Origin: Terriglobia bacterium
GTDB lineage: Bacteria; Acidobacteriota; Terriglobia; Bryobacterales; Bryobacteraceae
Assembly: GCA_021325235.1 (NCBI GenBank)
Contig: JAJPHN010000006.1
Location: forward strand, 310,001 to 374,000
Length of the DNA stretch: 64,000 nt
Direction of reading: 5' to 3'
Shown here: positions 34,259 through 42,070 of the stretch, one piece after another
Numbering within the stretch: position 1 is the stretch's first letter
Layout: every line of letters begins with the position of its first letter
Notes under the pieces: generated by a model
What the model was told of the DNA's origin: nothing
The model's database searches: none
What the model saw: the letters and a program-made list of their open reading frames with translations, nothing else
Program-made: the position numbers and the translations under genes

Positions 34259-35083
34259 ATGGCGAAAAAGAAGGATCCAAGCATCACTTACCTGAACAAG
34301 TTCGGCTACAACGTGGTCAAGCTGCCGCGGGTTGGCATCGAGCCGATGGACGTGGTCGGGAAAGATGAGACTACACAGTGGCTCGGGCCGCTGCGCAAAG
34401 CCTGGCAGAGCGCGGCGCCCGAACCGCAATTGTCCGGCCCCAATCCAGCCACCCACATCGAGGGTCAGCAGACGGACAAACTTGACCTTCAGTTCGGGAT
34501 ACACATTTTGGCGAACGCACTAAGTGCGTTCGGCGCGAGCATGCCTTCGCTCGATTTCGCTTATCAGCGAGCGCGCAGCATCGCCTTTTCTTTCTCGAAC
34601 GTGACGTCGACCTCGGTTGCCCCCTTTGACGCCGGCAATTACCTCGCAAAAGGAACGCTGAAGACCGACAACCCGGTCGTCGAACACTACTTTCGCAGCC
34701 CCGAAGCCGAAGCCTACTTGCTGGTGGATGTTTTGAAGTCGGACACAATTACTGTGACGGCTACCGACGAGCACGGCTTCGGTGTCGACCTGGATATTCC
34801 CGCTATCCAAAACGTTCTTGGCGCGAAGGTCGGAGTGAAGCCGAGCGCAACGAGCAAAGGCACGGTCAGCTATACCGGGCCGCAGGCGGTTTCGTTCGCC
34901 TTTGTGGCAAATGCCATTGAATTTGACGGGACCAAATGGTCGATGCACGGCATAACGCCCGATGGCGACCACGCGTTCGGCTTGCAGGGCGATTCCACCA
35001 GTGCGGGCGCCGCGCTGGCTGTGGCGGAGCCGGAGGCTGTCATTCTTTCCAGTTCTTGTCTGTTACGTCTTTCCGAAGCATAA
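34259..35083 (+). CDS. Bacterial gasdermin-like pore-forming protein
   Basis: 274 residues, the size of bacterial gasdermins. It begins with the family-like N-terminal segment YLNKFGYNVVKLPRVGIEP and continues with the expected body: LGPLRKAW, GQQTDKLDLQFGIHILANAL, ALGA-like AFGASMP, AFSFSNV, TSVAPFDAGNYLAKG, VDLDIPAIQNVLGAKV and VSYTGPQAVSFAFVANAIEF. After about residue 230 is a Gly/Asp/Ser-rich loop (HGITPDGDHAFGLQGDST) and a hydrophobic C-terminal tail that would act as the inhibitory peptide. In this family proteolysis in that loop releases a membrane-pore form and kills the cell. There is no Cys near the N-terminus, where several studied members are palmitoylated; the only Cys is in the tail. 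Two proteases follow in the operon. The family call rests on remembered sequence patterns. Confidence 0.8.
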   Translation: MAKKKDPSITYLNKFGYNVVKLPRVGIEPMDVVGKDETTQWLGPLRKAWQSAAPEPQLSGPNPATHIEGQQTDKLDLQFGIHILANALSAFGASMPSLDFAYQRARSIAFSFSNVTSTSVAPFDAGNYLAKGTLKTDNPVVEHYFRSPEAEAYLLVDVLKSDTITVTATDEHGFGVDLDIPAIQNVLGAKVGVKPSATSKGTVSYTGPQAVSFAFVANAIEFDGTKWSMHGITPDGDHAFGLQGDSTSAGAALAVAEPEAVILSSSCLLRLSEA

Positions 35084-35127
35084 GAGACCGCCGTTTACGC
35101 AACAAGAGGATAGAGGTGTCATTCGCG

Positions 35128-38100
35128 ATGCAAACGTCCGATGAGCGGCATCTGCTTCTTCGAGTGCGGGTACCGGACGAATTGCCAGCGGCGGATGGCA
35201 ATCTCTCGCGGCTAACGGTTGAGGTCGAGGCGCAGGTTGACCGCTCCTCCATTTATCCGGGTGGGCGAGTGGATATCAACCTGGATGCATTGCGAAGAGT
35301 CGAACTGCAGGAAGATGATCCGGACGGCAAACCGCAGAATCAATACGGCTGCCTGCTCGCGCAAAGCCTGACCGCCAGGCTGCCTTTGCAAGCAGCTTTG
35401 GCCACCCTCTCTCGCTCGAACAACGTGCGGGTGCAACTGCTGCTCGAGCCGGCCGGCTACCCGCTCAGTCTGCTCCGCTGGGAGCGGCTCCAGTTCTCGC
35501 AACTATCCGAGCTCCCCCTCAGCTGCGATATTCAAACGCCTTTTTCCCGCTTCGCCTCTGTGAATCGCGAAGAAATCGCCCCTCCGGCAGATACTGACTT
35601 CCACTTATTGGCATTTGTTGCAAATCCGTTGAACAATCCGGGATTCGCCCAGATCTCGGCCTCGGCGGAAATCAACGCGCTGGTAGGGGCCTGCACCCAG
35701 CTTCTTCAGAGTGGCTGGATGAGGCTTACGGTATTACCCGGCCAGCAAGGGCTTGACCAGGCCACCCTTAAACGCTGCGCAGATCTCAATATCAACGTCC
35801 TCTCGGGACCGTCTACGATCGAGCGGGTGAGCCAGCATCTTGCCGGTCCGGACAATGTGAGCGGCCTTCACGTGGTCGCGCATGGCGCTTTCTACCAAGA
35901 CAGCTTTCATCTCTTCCTGGAAGGAGAGGAAGGAGATCTCGCGCCGGCACCCGAGGACAAACTCTTGCACGAGTGGCAGCTCAAGAACACGCGAATGATC
36001 TATCTGCAATCCTGCCAGAGCGCGGTCGACGGGCGCGATCCGCGCCCGCATGTCGGCAGTTTCATGCAGCATTTGGTGGAGTGCGGCGTGCCCGGCGTGG
36101 TCGCCATGCAGGACTTCATCCGCACCGATGATGCCGGCAAATTTTGCAGCGCCTTCTACACATCCCTGGCGCGCGACGGCAGCGCCGACCGAGCCGTTAA
36201 TGCCGGGCGTTTCGCCATCGCCAACGACGGCTCGGCGCGCTGGTCAATACCCGCTTTTGCCACTCGCCTGTCAGATGGTTCGGTCTGGAAACAGTCCGCC
36301 GTGCGTTTTGCGAAGGAAAAGCTGCGGCAGAGAATTACTGCGTCCCGCAACGCGCGCCACATCACGGCACTCCCTCTCGACGTGATTTCGGTACCGCAAT
36401 CGTCTCTGACGCTCGTTGCACCGAAGGGAGCGGACGAATTTGCCACTCTACCGGCGCAGTCGACGCTGAAAGTGGATGCCGAGAAGGCATTGCGGGCGTC
36501 GCTTGAACCAGAGGGAAGAGTATTCACGGCGCTTATCGGCAAACGTGGCCGCGACAAACGGCAGCTGCTCGAAAGTCTGTATCTGGCCGCTACCCAGCAC
36601 GAATTGCGCGCCGCTGCGAGCGACCGTCTTTGCCTCGTGCTACGTTTATCCGATCTCTCCCATCCCGGATACGACGGAGAAGACCTCGCCATCGCGCGCG
36701 CCGTCGCCGCGTATTTTGAGGATCTCACCGGGGTCACGCTCGATGTACAGGATCTGACCAAGCAATTCGAGCAGAAAGCCTGCGCCTTTCTGATTCACGG
36801 CGACGATACCTTCGGCGACGTGGTGCGCAATGGCCTCCGTGTTCTGGAAAACTTCGCCGGCACTGACGCCAAGAGTAAACACCGCTTCGTCCTTACGCTC
36901 GATGAAAACCAGCTCCGTGTTCGCGATCTTCCCGGTATTCGTGAAGAGAAGGAGGATAATCCCGAAACCGTCGATACGCAGTGCCTCATCATCCAGCCCA
37001 TGCGTCCGGAACGCATCCGCCAGTTCCTGAGCGATCCGGGAAATGCGAAAGGCAGCCCCGAGCGCGATCTGCTCGAGGAACTCGAAAAGAACGCGCTCTT
37101 CGATTTGGCAGAAGTTCCGTGGCTGCTGCGCGAGATGCTGGGCCTCGCGCGCCGCAAAAGTCTGCGCCCCTCGCGCGCGAAAATTATCGGGCGCATTATC
37201 AACGACGATATTTCGCGCTACAAAGGATCGGCCACCTCGGCGGTTAGGCTGCGCGGCACGCTACAACGCTTTGCCTGGGAGGCGCTCACTCATCGCAACT
37301 CCTGCCTGCCCGGCGCGGAGGCGTTCGATATCCTGCAAAAGCTGCGCGGCAATCGCGACTATCCTCTTTCCAATTTTCTCTCCGACATCATCGAATCGTG
37401 TAATGTGCTGGCCTATATCGGCGAAGACGGAATTGGATTCAATTACCCGGGTTTTCGCGCGTTTTGCGCCGCCGAATACCTGTTAAATCTTCCTGAAGAG
37501 CAACGCACCTTTCACCTCGAAGAGATCACCGCACAACTTGGCCGGCAGTCGCGCGCGAATCTCTGGTGCGAGACGCTCTACATCCTCGCCGGATTATGGA
37601 AGGAAACCACCCGGCTGCTGCGCATGATTCTTTCGGGCAGCCTTCTGTATCAGGGCGATCAGCTTTTCATTGCCGTCCGCTGTCTGCAGGAAGCCCGGCT
37701 CAGCTTTCTCAAAGACGCTCCTCGGAGCGACAGTCGTATTGTGCAGTCGATCGTGGGCTCGCTGCTGCAGCAGATCAGTCCGATCGGGCTGCGGTCGGTT
37801 ACAAGCCGGATCAAAGCGATCGATCACCTTGGCCCCCTGCGTGAGCCCTGCGCTCTCGATCCACTACTTTCGCTGGTGGTCGATTGTGTACGGCCCGGCC
37901 GAGGCGGCTTGATGTGCTTCGACTACTCCGCTGTGCGGCTGGCCGCCATGAAGGCCTTGCGTTACGTCGCCGCCGAGGAGACCCAGAAGGCGCTCGCGAG
38001 CCGTTGCAAATGGGCCGACATGCCCCAATTGGCGAGAGTTGTTGAGGCCTGGTTCAAGAACGACTGCAGCGCCTTACAAAAACTGCTCGACGAAGAAAAA

Positions 38101-38736
38101 GATCCGGTTTCGGCCATAGCCGCCCTCGCCCTCGGTCTCTCACTCGATGCTTCGGCGTATCCGGCCCTGAAGAAAGCATTCATCCGGGCCGATATTTCCG
38201 TCGATACGCGCTGGGCGGTCACCGACTCTCTGATCGAACTCGCCCATGAGGATCTGGAAAACTTCGTCCGCAGCTGTATAACAGACGGCGTTGGCGACAA
38301 AGAAATGCTGGCGCACATGGCCGGCAAGCTTGGTAAAGCGGCCGAAGGATCGCCGGAATGGCAGTTCCTGCAGAACAACCTCAAGCAGGGCGAAGATCGT
38401 CTTGCCGGGCGGTCGCTTCAGGCGTTGGCGGAATTGTCAGCGCGCGATATCATCCCGACTTGCCATAGCTGGCTCGATCGGCAGGAATCACACCTTGCCT
38501 ACTTCGCGATGCAAGCCCTGCGCCTGATCGGCCGGCACGAGTCTCTGAAAAAAATAGAAGATCTGCGCTGGGATCCGCAGCGCAATGACACGTCGCGCAT
38601 CATCTTCCTCGACAGCGTCCGGCTCGAGGTTTACGAAAGCATCTATTGGAGGCTCGTAGGCGGTCTTTCACGCGAAACTATGGCCCTTCCTGATACGGAC
38701 GAACCGAAACCCAAACCCACAGGAGCATCCACCTAA
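35128..38736 (+). CDS. CHAT protease fused to a degenerate NACHT-like module and HEAT-like repeats
   Basis: 1202 residues from the ATG at 35128; GTG at 35116 (AGAGG six bases upstream) is an equal alternative. Residues about 1-390 are a CHAT caspase-like peptidase with YPLSLLRWERL, catalytic His252 in HVVAHGAF and Cys296 in YLQSCQSA. Residues about 450-830 resemble a NACHT/STAND NTPase: P-loop-like GKRGRDKR (471-478), strand FLIHGDD (about 554-560), and the distal helices NYPGFRAFCAAEYLL. The Walker motifs are degenerate. The C-terminal 350 residues are Ala/Leu-rich helical repeats of HEAT type (SIAALALGLSLDAS-like units), likely the sensor. By analogy with gasdermin operons it should sense a trigger and cleave the gasdermin. 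An in-frame extension to 34936 overlaps the gasdermin gene and is rejected. Confidence 0.8.
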   Translation: MQTSDERHLLLRVRVPDELPAADGNLSRLTVEVEAQVDRSSIYPGGRVDINLDALRRVELQEDDPDGKPQNQYGCLLAQSLTARLPLQAALATLSRSNNVRVQLLLEPAGYPLSLLRWERLQFSQLSELPLSCDIQTPFSRFASVNREEIAPPADTDFHLLAFVANPLNNPGFAQISASAEINALVGACTQLLQSGWMRLTVLPGQQGLDQATLKRCADLNINVLSGPSTIERVSQHLAGPDNVSGLHVVAHGAFYQDSFHLFLEGEEGDLAPAPEDKLLHEWQLKNTRMIYLQSCQSAVDGRDPRPHVGSFMQHLVECGVPGVVAMQDFIRTDDAGKFCSAFYTSLARDGSADRAVNAGRFAIANDGSARWSIPAFATRLSDGSVWKQSAVRFAKEKLRQRITASRNARHITALPLDVISVPQSSLTLVAPKGADEFATLPAQSTLKVDAEKALRASLEPEGRVFTALIGKRGRDKRQLLESLYLAATQHELRAAASDRLCLVLRLSDLSHPGYDGEDLAIARAVAAYFEDLTGVTLDVQDLTKQFEQKACAFLIHGDDTFGDVVRNGLRVLENFAGTDAKSKHRFVLTLDENQLRVRDLPGIREEKEDNPETVDTQCLIIQPMRPERIRQFLSDPGNAKGSPERDLLEELEKNALFDLAEVPWLLREMLGLARRKSLRPSRAKIIGRIINDDISRYKGSATSAVRLRGTLQRFAWEALTHRNSCLPGAEAFDILQKLRGNRDYPLSNFLSDIIESCNVLAYIGEDGIGFNYPGFRAFCAAEYLLNLPEEQRTFHLEEITAQLGRQSRANLWCETLYILAGLWKETTRLLRMILSGSLLYQGDQLFIAVRCLQEARLSFLKDAPRSDSRIVQSIVGSLLQQISPIGLRSVTSRIKAIDHLGPLREPCALDPLLSLVVDCVRPGRGGLMCFDYSAVRLAAMKALRYVAAEETQKALASRCKWADMPQLARVVEAWFKNDCSALQKLLDEEKDPVSAIAALALGLSLDASAYPALKKAFIRADISVDTRWAVTDSLIELAHEDLENFVRSCITDGVGDKEMLAHMAGKLGKAAEGSPEWQFLQNNLKQGEDRLAGRSLQALAELSARDIIPTCHSWLDRQESHLAYFAMQALRLIGRHESLKKIEDLRWDPQRNDTSRIIFLDSVRLEVYESIYWRLVGGLSRETMALPDTDEPKPKPTGAST

Positions 38737-38737
38737 A

Positions 38738-41620
38738 ATGCCTTTTCGCACGGTACCCGCAACTTCCACCCGCTACGCACTGGTGGCATTCGACAAGAGC
38801 GGCGCGGAGCGTAACGACGACGGCGACGGCGACCACGGGCTGCTAAGCAGCAGACTGTTAGCGGAAACCAATAACAATCCGCCGTCGGACATCTTCTTGT
38901 TCAGTCATGGATGGCGCGGAGATGTGGCGGCCGCGATCGACCAATACGATCGCTGGATCGGTGCTATGAACCGGCTCAACACCGGTATTGCGAGGATGGG
39001 GCCGGGCTTTCGGCCGGCATGGATCGGCATCCATTGGCCGAGCGAGCCGTGGGGCGAGGAGGAGTTGCAGCCGGTCGCTGCGTTCGCTGTTTCCGGTAAT
39101 GGAGCAGGTGTTCCGCAGGTCGACCTGCAAGAGAAGTATCTTGCGCGTCTTGGCCTGGAGGACTCGGCCGAGGCCCGCTCTCTGCTTGACATCATCTTCG
39201 AAACAAACCGAGTCAATGCGGCGGCACGCAAACTTCCCGAAGAAACAGCTAGCGCCTACAAACAGCTGGCCGCCTTACTTGGCTTTGGCCCGGGAAACGT
39301 CGCTTCCGAACCCGGCGCGGATCACACTACCTTCGACCCGCAGCAAGCCTTCGACGCGCTGAAGACCAACGCGGCTTTCGGCGGTGCCCTGCTTGGCGGA
39401 GTGCTGGCACCTTTGCGAACACTCTCGTTCTGGACCATGAAGCGCCGCGCTCGCTCGGTCGGGGAGAGCGGAGTCAATGGATTAGTGGCGCAGCTACAGG
39501 CGGCCGCACCGCAGGCCCGGCTGCATTTGATGGGTCATAGCTTTGGCTGCATCGTGATGTCGTCCGTCTGCGGCGGTCTGAACGGTACCTCCGCACTCCC
39601 TCGGCCCATCGATTCGCTCGCTCTCATCCAGGGAGCGCTCTCGTTATGGGCCTATGCGGGTAAGATCCCGTCTACCGGCGGCACAGGCTATTTCAATGCC
39701 ATGCTGCGCCGTCCAGCCGTGCGCGGGCCCATTATCACTACGCAGTCCATTCACGACACTGCCGTCGGCGTGATCTATCCCAAAGCGGTCGGGCTGGTAC
39801 TGCAGAACCCGAACTTCGCTGCTACTGGCGCGCCGCTTCCAAAATGGGGAGCAATCGGCGCTTTCGGAATCCAGGGCGCCGAGAATACGATCGCCACTCC
39901 CATGCTCGATACGGACCATACCTACAATTTCGAGAACGGCTGCATTTACAATGTCGAGGCTAGCCAGTTCATCGAGAAGATGAGCGGCCTCAGCGGCGCG
40001 CATTCCGATATTGACGGTCCGCAGGTGGCGCACGCTTTATGGCAGGCTGCCTGGGCATCGAACCAGGCTGGCACCCAGACCGCGAAGGTCAAAGTAGCTT
40101 CGTTTAGCGTTGGCGCCGGTGATGTCGGACCTACGGTTGCCTCGATGCCCGCACTCTCCGAGCTTGCCGTACAGCCTCGCACAGCTGCCACGCCACCCTC
40201 GTTTGGCGTTCAGGCCGAAACCGGCGCGTATCTTCCCGCCATAAGCGCTGAGGCTCTCCTGCATATCGATCGCGACCCGGCCTCGATCCGGCGCCGCTTG
40301 CCTGCCGGGACGGGTGTGTTTGGTGTTACTGCGAGCGTCGATGCCGGCAATTTGGCGCAAGCCGGCTGGGGCATTATCTTCCCTAAGCATATGCAGAGCG
40401 CCGATGTCGCGGCGGTCGAGAACGCGCTCGAACCGTTGCTCGCTTTGCGCAAATCGCAAGCGGGCGCACGCTTCTGGAAATTCTCCGGAGAGAATGGCTA
40501 CGCTGGTGAGCCGGATGCGGACGAGTGGCTCAGCCAGCACGGCTCCGCATTGAGCATTGTCGACCCGACGCAGGGCGTGCCCTATTACTTGTTGCTGGTC
40601 GGCTCGCCGGACGATATTCCTTTTGAGTTTCAGTACGATCTCGATTCCTTTTTTGCCGTCGGCAGATTGTACTTCGAAACCGCCGAAGAATACGCTGAGT
40701 ACGCCCGGAAGATTGTAGCTTTCGAGACAGCTGACGCACCGCCCAACGGCAAGAACATCGCTCTATTCGTGACTCGCAATCCAGGCGATGCGGCCACCGC
40801 CATGTTGCACGACCTGGTCGGCACCGCGTTTGCGGATGGCGATCCCGGCAACGGGTTTGAACCTCTCGGCCAATCGCAGGGCTATGCGCGAACGAAGTTC
40901 CTTGCCGACAACGCCAGCAAGAATAACCTCGTCTCCCTGTTGTCCGGGAAATCGGAGGCCGGCATTCCCGCGCTTTTGTTTACCGGCTCTCATGGAGTTT
41001 CGTTTTCCCTGAACGACCCCGCGCTGAATCAAAAGCAGGGTGCCATTCTGACTAAGGAGTGGAAAGGGCCGAATACACCCGTATCGCCCGATACGTACCT
41101 GACGGCTGCAGAATTACCCAACGACGCGAATCTGAGCGGAACCATCCATTTCTTCTTTGCCTGTTATAGCGCCGGCTGCCCCGAATTCGACACGTATTCT
41201 TACCAGGGTGATAAACCGGCGCCGCTTGCCCGGGCGGCTATCATCGCGCGTCTTCCACAACGTATCCTCCTCGCCGGCGCTCAGGCCGTAATCGGCCATA
41301 TCGACCGTGCGTGGGCCTATGGGTTTCAGTCCGCAGCCGGAACCACGACGCGCCAGAATCTGGCTGATCCGCTGGTGCGAATATTGCGCGGCGACCGCGT
41401 CGGCCATGCGCTCGATTCCTTCAACCAGCGCTGGAGCGTCGCAAGCAACGCGCTGCTCAAGATGAGAGCGCAGCGCGATGGCAATCCGGCCAGCGTTTCC
41501 GAGGAGAAGCTAACAAATAAGTGGATCGAGCGGGATGACGCGCGAAACTACATCATCTTAGGCGATCCCGCCGCCCGTGTCGCAATAGCCAGATCAGACG
41601 AGCAAGGGACAGCGAGGTAG
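38738..41620 (+). CDS. Lipase-like alpha/beta-hydrolase fused to a gingipain (C25)-like peptidase
   Basis: 960 residues; ATG one base after the previous stop TAA, with AGGAG 12 bases upstream. The N-terminal half (about 1-445) is an alpha/beta-hydrolase: oxyanion segment IFLFSHGWRG, nucleophile elbow GHSFG (Ser268) and a probable catalytic His422 in GAHSD. The C-terminal half (about 560-950) has gingipain-like order: YLLLVGSPDDIPFEFQYDLD, LLFTGSHG with His752, FFACYSAGCP with Cys809, LAGAQAVIGHIDRAW and NYIILGDPAARV. So it joins a possible lipase or esterase with a second clan-CD cysteine peptidase. No signal peptide or membrane segment is seen. It may mature or regulate the gasdermin or CHAT protein, or attack host membranes directly. 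Function of the fusion is inference. Confidence 0.75.
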   Translation: MPFRTVPATSTRYALVAFDKSGAERNDDGDGDHGLLSSRLLAETNNNPPSDIFLFSHGWRGDVAAAIDQYDRWIGAMNRLNTGIARMGPGFRPAWIGIHWPSEPWGEEELQPVAAFAVSGNGAGVPQVDLQEKYLARLGLEDSAEARSLLDIIFETNRVNAAARKLPEETASAYKQLAALLGFGPGNVASEPGADHTTFDPQQAFDALKTNAAFGGALLGGVLAPLRTLSFWTMKRRARSVGESGVNGLVAQLQAAAPQARLHLMGHSFGCIVMSSVCGGLNGTSALPRPIDSLALIQGALSLWAYAGKIPSTGGTGYFNAMLRRPAVRGPIITTQSIHDTAVGVIYPKAVGLVLQNPNFAATGAPLPKWGAIGAFGIQGAENTIATPMLDTDHTYNFENGCIYNVEASQFIEKMSGLSGAHSDIDGPQVAHALWQAAWASNQAGTQTAKVKVASFSVGAGDVGPTVASMPALSELAVQPRTAATPPSFGVQAETGAYLPAISAEALLHIDRDPASIRRRLPAGTGVFGVTASVDAGNLAQAGWGIIFPKHMQSADVAAVENALEPLLALRKSQAGARFWKFSGENGYAGEPDADEWLSQHGSALSIVDPTQGVPYYLLLVGSPDDIPFEFQYDLDSFFAVGRLYFETAEEYAEYARKIVAFETADAPPNGKNIALFVTRNPGDAATAMLHDLVGTAFADGDPGNGFEPLGQSQGYARTKFLADNASKNNLVSLLSGKSEAGIPALLFTGSHGVSFSLNDPALNQKQGAILTKEWKGPNTPVSPDTYLTAAELPNDANLSGTIHFFFACYSAGCPEFDTYSYQGDKPAPLARAAIIARLPQRILLAGAQAVIGHIDRAWAYGFQSAAGTTTRQNLADPLVRILRGDRVGHALDSFNQRWSVASNALLKMRAQRDGNPASVSEEKLTNKWIERDDARNYIILGDPAARVAIARSDEQGTAR

Positions 41621-42070
41621 CTATAGTTCGCCGCACGCCCCATCTGCGAGCACCGATAGCTTTGCTGGATCGTCCGAGGAACTCCAGCCGCGTGTCCGGC
41701 TGGCGAACACCTCACCTCGATTCTTCGCGACCATAAAAACCGGCTAGACTCAGGCGGCCAGCAGGGCCCTGCGTGAAAAGTGTTCGCCAACCTGGACCTG
41801 CATAGAGTAGACCTCCGGAGCGCTCGTCAGTACGCAATAAGGGAACGTAAATCTCGCAGGGCCTCACGCCTCCCACCTGCCAGGCTCAAACTCGGCGAGC
41901 GCGCCCGTCCCCTGCGCACTCGCGGCTGTCCCAAGCGCAGCGTTTCGCTGCAGGCGTTTGAATAGAAGCCGCCATTGCTCACCTCGGCCCGCTGTTTGGT
42001 CTCGGATAAATCCTATTCTGTCGGGACATCGAAATCAACCGATAGAGCCAATAAGAAGAACAGGATCCGC
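41621..42070. other. Intergenic stretch after the gasdermin cassette
   Basis: About 450 bases. Neither strand shows a gene with convincing composition or family motif, and there is no tRNA, insertion sequence or repeat shared with the upstream boundary at 33859-34258. A Shine-Dalgarno-like AGGA (42062-42065) at the right end serves the histidine kinase. Confidence 0.5.

Noticed and set aside
34259-35083. A generic secreted or lipoprotein reading of the gasdermin gene
   Set aside because: There is no signal peptide or lipobox; the N-terminus and body match the gasdermin pattern better.
34936-35127. The 64-residue N-terminal extension of the CHAT protein
   Set aside because: It lies inside the gasdermin gene in another frame, is Arg/Gly/Cys-rich and has no CHAT similarity; good starts exist at 35116 and 35128.
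33859-41974. The gasdermin cassette as a mobile island with flanking repeats or att sites
   Set aside because: I found no shared direct repeat, tRNA, integrase or transposase at either edge, and its base composition is not clearly different by eye.
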